Part shown: positions 35,733-44,194 of the stretch, one piece after another
Numbering within the stretch: position 1 is the first letter of the stretch
Layout of the letters: each line of letters begins with the position of its first letter
NCBI GenBank assembly: GCA_947496465.1
Contig: CANMCX010000002.1
Span: 372,001 to 436,000, forward strand
Direction of reading: 5' to 3'
DNA from: Marinifilum_A sediminis
GTDB lineage: Bacteria; Bacteroidota; Bacteroidia; Bacteroidales; Marinifilaceae
Length of the DNA: 64,000 nucleotides
The notes under the pieces: model-generated
What the model saw: only the letters and a program-made list of their open reading frames with translations
Databases searched by the model: none
What the model was told of the DNA's origin: nothing
Translations under genes and position numbers: made by a program

Positions 35733-36611
35733 TTATTTCCGAACCAGACTCCGAAAATCACTTAATGTTTGATTCGTATATTTTTTGAAAAAACGGCTAA
35801 AATAAGCCGGATCCTGAAATCCCAAATCATAAGCAATCTCTTTGGTATGTAAATCCGATCCAAACAACATTTTCTTTGCTTCTTTTATCACTCTGCCACG
35901 AATCAATTCTCCTGCAGTAACTCCTGTTGTCTTCTTACTAATCTCGTTTAAACAACTTGGATTTAAATTGAGCATATCCGCGTACGATGAGACATTCTTT
36001 TTATCACGATAATTTTCATCAATCAGTTGTTTAAATTTAATGATAACAGATCCAGGATGCTCATCATTCAACGACTGATCCAAATCATGCTGATCTTCAT
36101 AAATTCTTCTGGACTCCAACAAAAACATCTTCAACTGATGATAAAGCATATCATGACGATATTTACTCTCACCATTAAATTCACGCTCCATTAGTCCTGC
36201 AATACTTTGAAAAATTTGGACTTGCACTTCATCCAAATGAATAATGGATTTGAAATCGGGATTGCTAAAAAGAGTAGAATCAGATACTGATCCCTCTCCA
36301 TTTTCCTTAATTGAAAAAAAAGTTTCATCGAAAGTGATTGTATATCCATTGCAATGCTCATTCATTATAAATCGATGCATCAATCCTGGTGGCACAAATA
36401 ATATTGAATTTGCTCTTAGAGTGTAATCAACATATTTGGTAGAATGAATAGCCTCTCCTTCCTTAATCCAGGTTATTGTGTAATAATTATGCATGTGAGG
36501 AACATCGTTCTGCTTTCTTACCTCTTCGCACATATTTTGTATTTTATGAATGTGAAATAAGGCTTTCGATTCATCTTTTTCTTGAAATAGCTCTGCAGGA
36601 TCTCTTTCCAT
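35733..36611 (-). CDS. AraC-family transcriptional regulator
   Basis: About 292 residues from ATG 36611. The N-terminal half is a cupin-type ligand domain (MHNYYTITWIKEGEAIHSTK; ILFVPPGLMHRFIM). The C-terminal 100 residues contain two helix-turn-helix units: SSYADMLNLNPSCLNEISKKTTGVT and TKEIAYDLGFQDPAYFSRFFKKYTNQTLSDFR, the latter the classic AraC signature. Ligand unknown. The yceI gene follows on the same strand. Confidence 0.93.
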   Translation of the reverse strand: MERDPAELFQEKDESKALFHIHKIQNMCEEVRKQNDVPHMHNYYTITWIKEGEAIHSTKYVDYTLRANSILFVPPGLMHRFIMNEHCNGYTITFDETFFSIKENGEGSVSDSTLFSNPDFKSIIHLDEVQVQIFQSIAGLMEREFNGESKYRHDMLYHQLKMFLLESRRIYEDQHDLDQSLNDEHPGSVIIKFKQLIDENYRDKKNVSSYADMLNLNPSCLNEISKKTTGVTAGELIRGRVIKEAKKMLFGSDLHTKEIAYDLGFQDPAYFSRFFKKYTNQTLSDFRSLVRK

Positions 36612-36829
36612 TTTTATCAATTGGTTTTATTTAAATCAAATTTAAATAAAAAGCTACACTATACCTTAGCGAAGCTGTTAATCGATTGTTAAAATCGCTT
36701 TTTGTCCGGATTTCCTTACCAGGAATGAATTTTTAAAAAGATATCGCATTTTTTTGTTAATCTAATTTTCTACCAATAAAGACCTTAGCTTAAACCCCTC
36801 AAATTATTTACAAAAAAAACAAAAAAACA

Positions 36830-36862
36830 TTTGCAGTTCACACAGTAAAACCCCTATATTTG
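36830..36862 (+). promoter_or_regulatory. Bacteroidota-type promoter of the tRNA-Arg unit
   Basis: TTTG at 36830-36833 and TATATTTG at 36855-36862 match the Bacteroidota sigma-70 pattern TTTG/TAnnTTTG with a 21-base spacer. The tRNA begins 20 bases downstream. Confidence 0.8.
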
Positions 36863-36881
36863 CAGCGTCTTAAAGAGATAT

Positions 36882-36955
36882 GGACGCGTAGCATAACTGG
36901 ATAGTGCACCACGTTACGGCCGTGGAGGTTGGGGGTTCGACTCCCTCCGTGTTCA
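36882..36955 (+). tRNA. tRNA-Arg (anticodon ACG), copy 1
   Basis: A 74-base cloverleaf can be drawn by hand: acceptor GGACGCG with CGTGTTC (two G-U pairs), D stem GCAT/GTGC, anticodon stem CCACG/CGTGG with loop TTACGGC (anticodon ACG), T stem GGGGG/CCCTC with loop TTCGACT, discriminator A. CCA is not encoded. Confidence 0.95.
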
Positions 36956-36965
36956 CATTAAAAAT

Positions 36966-37004
36966 CTTGCTTAGATTAAAGGGGCTTCCACCCTCTAAGT
37001 TAAG
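36966..37004 (+). other. conserved trailer hairpin after tRNA-Arg copy 1
   Basis: CTTGCTTAGA pairs with TCTAAGTTAAG with one bulged base, capped by a G/C-rich loop shared with copy 2. It sits between the tRNA and its terminator. Confidence 0.55.
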
Positions 37005-37006
37005 AG

Positions 37007-37037
37007 ATCGTCACCCTTCATCCGGTGACGATTTTTT
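37007..37037 (+). terminator. terminator of tRNA-Arg copy 1
   Basis: ATCGTCACC (37007-37015) pairs with GGTGACGAT (37024-37032) and is followed by a T run. Confidence 0.9.
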
Positions 37038-37066
37038 ATTTTTATTGGAAGAATCTTATAAGATAA

Positions 37067-37140
37067 GGACGCGTAGCATAACTGGATAGTGCACCTCGTT
37101 ACGGCCGAGGAGGTTGGGGGTTCGACTCCCTCCGTGTTCA
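37067..37140 (+). tRNA. tRNA-Arg (anticodon ACG), copy 2
   Basis: Almost identical to copy 1, 185 bases downstream. The middle anticodon-stem pair differs: CCTCG/CGAGG instead of CCACG/CGTGG, with both strands changed so pairing is kept. The anticodon and other stems are the same. I see no clear second promoter in the spacer. Confidence 0.95.
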
Positions 37141-37150
37141 CATTAAAGAG

Positions 37151-37190
37151 CTTGTTTAGACTATAGGGGCTTCCACCCTTCTAAGCTAAG
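37151..37190 (+). other. conserved trailer hairpin after tRNA-Arg copy 2
   Basis: CTTGTTTAGA pairs with TCTAAGCTAAG with one bulged base. Two positions differ from copy 1 but pairing is kept through G-C/G-U changes. The apical GGGGCTTCCACCC is the same. Confidence 0.55.
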
Positions 37191-37225
37191 AAATCGTCAC
37201 CCTTCATCCGGTGACGATTTTTTTG
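37191..37225 (+). terminator. terminator of tRNA-Arg copy 2
   Basis: AAATCGTCACC (37191-37201) pairs with GGTGACGATTT (37210-37220), then a T run. The core stem and loop are the same as in copy 1. Confidence 0.9.
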
Positions 37226-37303
37226 TTTATATGCTTTAATTAACATTGAAAAAAAATACCACCCGAAAAATCAAGTGGCATTTCAGAATAACTAGAATTC
37301 TAT

Positions 37304-37948
37304 TTATTTAACGATTACACCTAAAACTTCCAATTTTTGGCGCTCATTGCCTTCGTAAAATAAATCGAGACAGGCACGCAAATCGGAACAGTAGGCCATA
37401 AATTCGCCATAGTATTCTTGTTTCTTAGTGGTGGCTTGTTGAGCTTCACCATCTTCTTTCTCGGCATTCAGTTTTAATTCATCTACGGCAATCAAATCTC
37501 CTTGAAGAGCTGTTATTACCTCAGGAGTTAAAGCAACCAATGTCAATTTTTCCTGAATTGCTTCATGAGTAATAATTGCATTTACAGTATCATCAGCCAA
37601 TGCTTTCCACTCAGGATATGCAGTTGGAACTTCCCTGTTTAAACGCAGAAGAGTTGACAATTCAAGATCATTTTTAAAGAAATAACGACCCACCTTACGA
37701 ATATGAATCAACTTATCGTGAATCGTGGTATAAGAATCGTTAAATACACGAGTTGCCTCGCTCGATTCAATACGTTCGGTATTTTGAACCTCGAAAGCAA
37801 TTTTGGTTTTGGTATAAAGGGTTTTTCCCAATTCGATACGCTCTTCGGGATAGATAAGTGCTATCCGTTCTTTAATAGAGGCATCATTGGAAACTCCATA
37901 AACCAATAGTCTTCCTTTTTCGAGTTCTTTCAAATAACTTTCTTTCAT
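37304..37948 (-). CDS. helical protein of unknown function
   Basis: A 214-residue protein from ATG 37948 (an in-frame TTG at 37957 is rejected). It has no signal peptide or membrane helix. It is mostly helical and rich in Glu, Lys and Leu (EKLTLVALTPEVITALQGDL; ELKLNAEKEDGEAQQATTKK; RACLDLFYEGNERQKLEVLG). I do not recognise a named family, though similar-looking small proteins are common in Bacteroidota. No operon partner is apparent. Confidence 0.75.
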   Translation of the reverse strand: MKESYLKELEKGRLLVYGVSNDASIKERIALIYPEERIELGKTLYTKTKIAFEVQNTERIESSEATRVFNDSYTTIHDKLIHIRKVGRYFFKNDLELSTLLRLNREVPTAYPEWKALADDTVNAIITHEAIQEKLTLVALTPEVITALQGDLIAVDELKLNAEKEDGEAQQATTKKQEYYGEFMAYCSDLRACLDLFYEGNERQKLEVLGVIVK

Positions 37949-38637
37949 CTGTTTCAATTTTTAAATGTAAGATTAGATGAAACTAAGCTTGATTCAATAA
38001 TTCTTCACGAATGTGAATTAATAATTACTGAATCATGGATGTTTCATAAGATTAAATTTTAATTGTTCTTTTTGAAATGTAAATTGTAGTAATTACTTCG
38101 TTTTAATAAGGAAAGCAAGAATAAGTAACTGCCGAAATAGACCCTATATTGCTGCAATTGATAGAGATACAAAACAGAATACTTGCCCTACATATTAGAG
38201 GATGAATTGATTACAGTAATCAATTCTTAATTATCTATAATAAAATTAGAAGAGTATTATGTGAAAGTCAACAAGTGTACTGTACTTTTTTTGTGATATT
38301 CATCACCTTTTTTAACAAAACACAGTCTGCCATTCATTTTTTTGTGACTTTCTGTCATTTTTGAGCAATTCCCCCAGCTTTTTAGCGATTCCCCTCACTT
38401 TTCACTGACTTTCCGTCGCTTTGGAATGATTTTCCCATACTTTGGGTGAGTTCCCCTCACTTAGGATGCATTTTATTACATTTGGGTTGTATTTTCCTTA
38501 GGCTTGGGGCTTCTCCCCTTACTTTGGAGGATTTTATATTAGTGTGGCGATTCTGTATTTTGCTTAAGTGGGGTTTTGGATTGGTTTGAAGGGTTGAAAT
38601 TAGGAATGATGAGACATTAATAGACTTTGGAAAAAGA
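37949..38637. repeat. gene-free region with a degenerate repeat of about 21 bp
   Basis: No ORF of note is present. From about 38285 to 38560 the sequence shows about ten units, each starting C-(A/T)-T-T and continuing with a G-rich part and then a TTCCCC-type part, for example CTTTTTAGCGATTCCCCTCA. C-T-T anchors at 38335, 38356, 38378, 38398, 38419, 38440, 38460, 38479, 38503 and 38522 are 19-24 bases apart, mean near 21. Units are strongly diverged. The preceding part (37949-38280) is plain AT-rich sequence. Confidence 0.65.
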
Positions 38638-38663
38638 AAAGGCTGAGCTCTCGCTCAGCCTTT
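38629..38663 (-). terminator. terminator of the KAP NTPase gene
   Basis: A perfect 10-bp stem (AAAGGCTGAG at 38638-38647 with CTCAGCCTTT at 38654-38663), followed on the - strand by a T-rich run, starts 14 bases after the NTPase stop. Confidence 0.9.
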
Positions 38664-38676
38664 CAGGAACTTATAG

Positions 38677-40125
38677 TTATATTAATTCATCCATTATTGA
38701 AAATCCTTGGATACATAGAGCGTATCTATTTACCTCTTTTCTAAACAAACTCAGTTCCTTTTTACCAATAATTACTTTCTGATCTTTAATTTCATATTTA
38801 AATTCCAAATTATCAACCATAATAGAATAATTACCATCCATTCTCGAAAAATTATTTCTATAACCCAATACCTCTATCAACTCAACTAAATGAAATTCAT
38901 CCAAACGACTAGCAAATCTTGTCTCCGCAAGGGATTTCATCATTTTTAGAGAATTAAACAACATTTCATTATTTCCATCATATAAAAAAAGTAACACTTT
39001 ATAACTCCATCCAATCGATTTTTCTTCAATCCTGTAGTAGCAATCTGATTTTACCCTTAAAGACTCACTTAGTGAAATTGGAAAATTATAAAGTTTCAAT
39101 AATTGTCGAATATTCAAAAGTCCATTTTGTAACAAATCATATATTATAAGATCTATAAACTTAGTAAAATGCTCATTACAATTTGCGCAAAATGAATTCA
39201 TAGCTATGAATTTCTGAGTCAGTTCTTTTAAATGATTATGCCAATTATAAATATTGTTAAAATAAAATATTTCAACAGATCGAAACTTATCGATGTAGCC
39301 CTTAAAATCAACATTATTACCGAATTTATTAATGAAGATTTTTTCAATATTATAAAGATCACAGACCAATATTATTTTAGAGAACCCAAATTTATTATCC
39401 AACTCAATTGATTCAAATTGCTGTTGGTCGAAATGAGCTGAGAACACATTTAACAAACGAAAAATATGATTAGGGTCAACGCGATCTAAATCATCGATAA
39501 TGAGAACTGTTTCTTTTTTCCCTTTATTTTCATCGTTCAGCTTATGAATTTCCTCTGAAATAAAATAAGATAATGAATCCATTTCGTAAATAGAGCCTTT
39601 GCACGATTGAAAATTCCTAGAATATTCCTCTAGTGTAGCGAACATTTCATTTTCTGGCTGCTTAAAAGACGAATTCAAATTAGAACAAAATTTTATTATA
39701 CTCTCAAATGAACTTACAGCCTTACCCAGTTTGGGGATCCCTTTAAGGATATCTAAAGCTAAGTTTGCACCATCATTCATTAAATAATACTGAGAGGCCA
39801 AAATTTTATCCTTCAAATTATATTCTGGAGTGGTAAAATCAATAGATGGGATTAATTCAGTTAGAATATCAAACTTTAATAGTTCGAATATATCCTTGTT
39901 ATTGGCTACTTGATAATTTACAGGATAAAGGTGAAATACTTGATATTTATCTTCTTTCCCCTTAAAGAATTCTTTCAAAAAAGTAGTCTTGCCTGTACCG
40001 AAGGGAGCTGAGAATAAAATCCTATTATTCTCTGGTATATCAAGATGTTTATCAAATTGTTCTAAAGGTTTGGCTATTGGAACAATCAAATCATTTTTTT
40101 CTTTTTCTAATGTCTCTGAGGTCAT
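38677..40125 (-). CDS. KAP-like P-loop NTPase
   Basis: A 482-residue protein. The Walker A motif is SAPFGTGKTTFL near residue 41, and Walker B is VLIIDDLDRVDP near residue 210, with the DDLDR end typical of KAP-family STAND-like ATPases. KAP proteins usually carry membrane segments inserted in the domain; none is clear here, so this is a soluble variant. A cysteine pair (FCANCNEHF) lies near residue 313. It stands alone, between a terminator and a repeat region, and its DNA is AT-rich. Many KAP members are defence-related, which is an inference here. Confidence 0.82.
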   Translation of the reverse strand: MTSETLEKEKNDLIVPIAKPLEQFDKHLDIPENNRILFSAPFGTGKTTFLKEFFKGKEDKYQVFHLYPVNYQVANNKDIFELLKFDILTELIPSIDFTTPEYNLKDKILASQYYLMNDGANLALDILKGIPKLGKAVSSFESIIKFCSNLNSSFKQPENEMFATLEEYSRNFQSCKGSIYEMDSLSYFISEEIHKLNDENKGKKETVLIIDDLDRVDPNHIFRLLNVFSAHFDQQQFESIELDNKFGFSKIILVCDLYNIEKIFINKFGNNVDFKGYIDKFRSVEIFYFNNIYNWHNHLKELTQKFIAMNSFCANCNEHFTKFIDLIIYDLLQNGLLNIRQLLKLYNFPISLSESLRVKSDCYYRIEEKSIGWSYKVLLFLYDGNNEMLFNSLKMMKSLAETRFASRLDEFHLVELIEVLGYRNNFSRMDGNYSIMVDNLEFKYEIKDQKVIIGKKELSLFRKEVNRYALCIQGFSIMDELI

Positions 40126-40252
40126 AAATTCAAGTTTAAATCAAATTTGAATTTATGAAAAACCAAGCAAGAACAAAAGATTTGAGATGTTAAATTAAAA
40201 ATAGCAATTTGCTTCCTTATGTGAGATATTCATTCCAGAATGATACACTCCC

Positions 40253-40289
40253 AAAAACAACAAAAGCCCACTCCGTTTCCGAAGTGGAC
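40253..40289 (-). terminator. terminator at the end of the beta-glucan locus
   Basis: An 8-bp stem (40268-40275 with 40280-40287, one G-U) closes a GAAA tetraloop on the - strand, followed by a T-rich run. It lies about 45 bases after the GPH transporter stop. Confidence 0.85.
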
Positions 40290-40333
40290 TTAAGCAAACC
40301 AAATGAAGGTAACCACTACCTATCACATTATTT

Positions 40334-41695
40334 TCATAGAGAAGCTTCCGCCAATCTCCTTTTATCCAAATCGGTTTTCATTACTACACAAGTTTCATGA
40401 TCGATGGTATAGAAATACAAGAGAATGGCACAAGACATGTATAAAATTCCTGGAATTACTGAAATCATCAACTTAATGCCTGTAATTGCGGTTTCTGTTT
40501 GTTCTACATTGGGTGCAAATTCGAAAATTGCCAATAACCAACCTGCCAATGCTCCACCTATTCCCCAACCAGCTTTTTGTGCAAAAGTGGCTGCAGAAAA
40601 TACCAATCCGGTTGATCTTCTTCCTGTTTTCCACTCCGAATAATCAGCTGTATCGGCAAGCATGGTCCATAGTAATGGAACGGCAGGTGCGTATGCCATT
40701 TTTGCCAAAATATTAAAGGCATATATCATTGCAGTATTCTCTGCATTGGGAATGTATAGGCAGATGAAGAAAAATCCGGAAAGTAATGAACTAGCCAAAA
40801 ACACATTACGTTTTCCGAATCGTTTTGCCAATGGTTTAGAAAAAGGAATCGCCACAATTAAAGCAATAGTTCCAATTACATTAAACAACTGAACATTTTC
40901 TTCATTTCCTATGTAATATTTAAAGTAGTAAGCAATGGATAAATTTTGCATTGCAAACATGATAAACGAAATAATACCCACAAAAAACAGAATTACCCAG
41001 GGCTTGTTTTTAAATAGGTTTTTGAAATCTTCTTTTAAATTCTCCTTTTGTTTTTTGGGTGGTTGCACACGTTCTTTTGTGGTTTTAAAAGTAATCATGA
41101 ACAAGGCAAAACTGATGATCGAAAATAGAATTAAAGTGTACTGATATCCTTTTGCATTGTCACCTCCACCAAAATACAAAGCCAAACTTAGAGCCGTTCC
41201 CGAGACAATAAACTGCCCAATAAAAGCAAATATAAATCGGTATGAGTTTAAGCCTGCACGTTCATAAGAATCAGATGTCATAACGGCTCCTAAAGAGGAA
41301 TATGGGAGGTTTATAGCTGTAAAAACAGACATCAACAAGATGTATGTAACTCCTGCGTAGATCACCTTACCTGTCGCTCCTAAATCGGGTGTTGTAAAAG
41401 TAAGAACAGCCAGCACGCTATACGGTAAAGCCATCCATAAAATATAAGGTCGAAACTTTCCCCATCGAGTTTTGGTACGGTCGGCAATAATACCCATAAT
41501 TGGATCACTAATCATATCCCAAAAACGAGCAATTAACATGATGGTTCCTGCTGCAGCTGCTGAAATTCCAAATGTATCGGTATAAAATATCAGAATCCAA
41601 AAGCCTACCATATCCCATACAAAATGAGAAGCTGTATCTCCTAGACTGTAACCTACTTTTTCTTTTAAGGATAATTTTGACTCAATCTTACTCAT
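40334..41695 (-). CDS. GPH-family sugar:cation symporter (MelB-like), copy 1
   Basis: A 453-residue protein with twelve predicted membrane helices. GYSLGDTASHFVWDMVGFW and FWDMISDPIMGIIADRTKTRWGKFRPYILW are the GPH (glycoside-pentoside-hexuronide) signatures. It imports sugars with Na+ or H+. A sugar kinase gene (41745-42536) lies immediately upstream in the transcript. It is the distal member of the beta-glucan region. Confidence 0.93.
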   Translation of the reverse strand: MSKIESKLSLKEKVGYSLGDTASHFVWDMVGFWILIFYTDTFGISAAAAGTIMLIARFWDMISDPIMGIIADRTKTRWGKFRPYILWMALPYSVLAVLTFTTPDLGATGKVIYAGVTYILLMSVFTAINLPYSSLGAVMTSDSYERAGLNSYRFIFAFIGQFIVSGTALSLALYFGGGDNAKGYQYTLILFSIISFALFMITFKTTKERVQPPKKQKENLKEDFKNLFKNKPWVILFFVGIISFIMFAMQNLSIAYYFKYYIGNEENVQLFNVIGTIALIVAIPFSKPLAKRFGKRNVFLASSLLSGFFFICLYIPNAENTAMIYAFNILAKMAYAPAVPLLWTMLADTADYSEWKTGRRSTGLVFSAATFAQKAGWGIGGALAGWLLAIFEFAPNVEQTETAITGIKLMISVIPGILYMSCAILLYFYTIDHETCVVMKTDLDKRRLAEASL

Positions 41696-41744
41696 GTTCT
41701 ATTTGTTATATTAAGGGTATACTTAATTTTGTTTTCTTGTGATA

Positions 41745-42536
41745 TTACTCAACTCCTCCTATGAAAGACAGGACTTTACTTGCCGCCAAACTTCCCTCTA
41801 GCATAGCTTTTTTCACATCTTTCGATGTAAACCATTCAATCATAAATGCTGCTTGATATGCATCACCACACCCAGTAGTATCAATAATTTTATCTACATG
41901 GATAGCTTCCTGACGAAAAATTGAATCTTTATAGAATGCCACACTTCCCTCGCTTCCTATAGTAGCCACAATCATCTTACCTGATTTAAATGCCAACTTT
42001 TTCAAACTATCAAACCTATTTTCATTGGCACTTAAAAATACAATATCAATATGCTCAATTCGTTTTTCAATGAATTCAATGCTATGGTAATCCAGAAAAT
42101 CAATTACCACAAGCTGGTTTTGGGTTCTTCTCTCCACTAGCGAATCTAAATTAGGATCGCCTGCAGGCATTGCAATAATGTCCCTATTTTCCATATACAA
42201 CCAATCTTCTTCAGACAAACGAAATTTATCAAAAGCACCTCCATTCCAACTATTCTCCTTAAAATAACGATCTCCTTGCTCATTAATGTAAATTCGATTG
42301 GAAGCTGTGGGAACATTTAAGCGATACAATCTGGATCGGTCAATATTATTTTTATCTAAATGTTGTTCGATAAGATCTCCATACCAATCTTCACCAACTG
42401 CACCCATTACCGATATATCAGTTATATTAGAAAGTTTGCATTGGGTTGCGAAATTCAGGGAATTTCCTCCAACATATACTTTTTCTAATTCCGGAAAAAA
42501 ATCTACACAACAGGAACTTAGAGCTGTTATTTTCAT
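41745..42536 (-). CDS. PfkB-family sugar kinase, fructoselysine-kinase-like
   Basis: A 263-residue ribokinase-type enzyme, shorter than most. GGNSLNFATQCKLS is the substrate-binding pocket. DTTGCGDAYQAAF is the PfkB signature 2 with the catalytic aspartate. The early CCVDFFPELEKVYVGGN pattern resembles FrlD (fructoselysine 6-kinase). Placed just before a GPH importer, it probably phosphorylates an imported sugar or Amadori product. Confidence 0.87.
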   Translation of the reverse strand: MKITALSSCCVDFFPELEKVYVGGNSLNFATQCKLSNITDISVMGAVGEDWYGDLIEQHLDKNNIDRSRLYRLNVPTASNRIYINEQGDRYFKENSWNGGAFDKFRLSEEDWLYMENRDIIAMPAGDPNLDSLVERRTQNQLVVIDFLDYHSIEFIEKRIEHIDIVFLSANENRFDSLKKLAFKSGKMIVATIGSEGSVAFYKDSIFRQEAIHVDKIIDTTGCGDAYQAAFMIEWFTSKDVKKAMLEGSLAASKVLSFIGGVE

Positions 42537-42626
42537 TTTCTTTAATTTAAGTGCTATAAATCCTTTCTATATAATTCTAATTGCGGTGTTGGATATTAAT
42601 ACTTAGTATTGAATACTTTTCTTTAA

Positions 42627-43175
42627 TTAATAACCTTCTCCATTTAAATCTATATCATTATCTCCTACAATACAGGTATTAGGATAAACCATAACGTAAG
42701 GATCCCTCCAAGGATTTTTATTTGTTCCAATAGTACTTTTTCCATTAATAAATTTATTCTGGATTTGTTTGCAATCGAATCTCTCATAAAATCCCGGCAC
42801 ATTAGTTTGAAATATTGAACAAGAAAATTGTCCATTGTCTACATATCTGAATGCATTCTCCACCAGACTATATCCAATATCTTTACCTCGGTATTCTGGT
42901 TTAACACAAACTCCAGCCAAGGCCAATATTTCCTTTCTCTCAGAATCAACAATAATTTCCCGATTAAATATTTCGGTATGGCCAATCAACTCTTCTCCTT
43001 TAAAATACAAGAGAACCTTATTAAATGAACTTAAATTCTTACGTGAATAATCCTGAATCATTTTTTCAGTATCAACGAAACCCACTTGTGGAGGCCAAAT
43101 GGAGGTAAGTAATTCTAAAATTTTACGAATCTCAGATAAGGATAATTCAAGTCTGTCTTTTATATGTATTTTCAT
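42627..43175 (-). CDS. GNAT-family acetyltransferase
   Basis: A 182-residue protein. VCVKPEYRGKDIGYSLVENAFRYV is the acetyl-CoA-binding motif A with R-G-x-x-I-G. VPGFYERFDCKQI is the last conserved strand region. The substrate is unknown. It lies between the kinase and the mutarotase-like gene on the same strand, with gaps of 90 and 41 bases. Confidence 0.88.
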   Translation of the reverse strand: MKIHIKDRLELSLSEIRKILELLTSIWPPQVGFVDTEKMIQDYSRKNLSSFNKVLLYFKGEELIGHTEIFNREIIVDSERKEILALAGVCVKPEYRGKDIGYSLVENAFRYVDNGQFSCSIFQTNVPGFYERFDCKQIQNKFINGKSTIGTNKNPWRDPYVMVYPNTCIVGDNDIDLNGEGY

Positions 43176-43216
43176 CTCTTTAATTACTCCCCATTAACTT
43201 TTATAGAAATCTATTA

Positions 43217-44176
43217 CTATTCAACTTCATAAACGGCATAGGCTCGAGACCATTCGATGGTCTTTCCGGGTTCCACGCTTAAATCGAAAAACAACTCCGG
43301 ACTTATCACATGTTTCCATCCCCATAGGTTTACTTTGTTTGTTTTAAAGCTTCCTGTTTCCCTTATTCCAATCTTGCTCTTCGTATTGATTAACTCCCAA
43401 CTTGCATCAACCATTTTATTACCTGTAAGATTTCCATAAAAGAATTGTTCTTCAGGCGTGCTATTGAAAGTAATTTTCTCCTTTTCAACCAATACTTTTC
43501 CTTCTGGATTTAGTGCTGCATCAAATAATTCCGCATTGAGATCGAATGGAAATTTTAATATGTAATCACTTCCCATTAACTCTTTATTGATGGCTAAAAA
43601 ATTGTGACAGTATTCATTGGTTGTAATGGTTTTTACTCCTGTATTTCGTAGGCTGTATCGAATTATAAAACTACTTTCCAGTAGTTCTGTTTCTTTTCTC
43701 AGAACATAGGAATAACCATTCATACTTTTTGATTCACATTCTACAATTAGCTTATTCTTTTCTGTTGTCACCTTAAAATTGGCTGGTAGAATTTCATAAT
43801 TCTTGCTAAAAGCGTAATTCTTTCCCTCCTTTTTTAAGGATCCTATCCCGATTTTAGGAAAATACTCACCCTCTTTTATATCATCAAAACCAATGGGCAT
43901 TTCAATACCAAACTCATTGTAAAAACCTTTGCCATAAATATTCTCTTTATCTCCACTTATTTTTTCTTGAGTGGAAACAGGAATGCCTTTAAATTTTACG
44001 GCTGCGATTTTACCCGTCCAATCGAATCTTGAAAACTGATAATTCTTTAAGGGAAAATCAATACAAATTTCAAGATTATTATTTTTAAGAATGTGTTCCA
44101 TATTTGCGTCTTTTCTTTGCTGAGCTGAACTATTAAAGGCAAAAATGATCAGTAAAATCAATAGTATATTTTTCAT
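43217..44176 (-). CDS. exported mutarotase-fold protein
   Basis: A 319-residue protein with a signal peptide (LLIIFAFNSSAQQ). Beta-strand-rich sequence with GKGFYNEFGIEMPIG, NEYCHNFLAI, and LWGWKHVISPELFFDLSVEPG resembles the aldose 1-epimerase (galactose mutarotase-like) supersandwich. The histidine in EYCHNF sits where mutarotases have a catalytic His. It is in the beta-glucan cluster, 18 bases after the clan-A hydrolase. It probably binds or epimerises a periplasmic sugar; function not certain. Confidence 0.75.
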   Translation of the reverse strand: MKNILLILLIIFAFNSSAQQRKDANMEHILKNNNLEICIDFPLKNYQFSRFDWTGKIAAVKFKGIPVSTQEKISGDKENIYGKGFYNEFGIEMPIGFDDIKEGEYFPKIGIGSLKKEGKNYAFSKNYEILPANFKVTTEKNKLIVECESKSMNGYSYVLRKETELLESSFIIRYSLRNTGVKTITTNEYCHNFLAINKELMGSDYILKFPFDLNAELFDAALNPEGKVLVEKEKITFNSTPEEQFFYGNLTGNKMVDASWELINTKSKIGIRETGSFKTNKVNLWGWKHVISPELFFDLSVEPGKTIEWSRAYAVYEVE

Positions 44177-44194
44177 TCTTTGGAATTTGAAAAA

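Larger units (their letters stand above)
36882..37225 (+). repeat. tandem duplication of a tRNA-Arg transcription unit
   Basis: Two copies of tRNA, trailer hairpin and terminator lie head to tail with a period of 185 bases. Similarity extends through the trailer and terminator, so the whole unit was duplicated. Confidence 0.85.

Noticed and set aside
36904..37089. 61-residue ORF over the tRNA-Arg region
   Set aside because: It reads through the tRNA body and terminator, which explain the sequence fully.
36882..37140. tRNA attachment site of an integrated element
   Set aside because: No integrase gene or direct repeat of the tRNA 3' end was seen nearby other than the tandem copy, and the copies include the whole unit.
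38285..38560. CRISPR array
   Set aside because: The units are strongly diverged, without identical repeats separated by unique spacers, and no cas genes are present.
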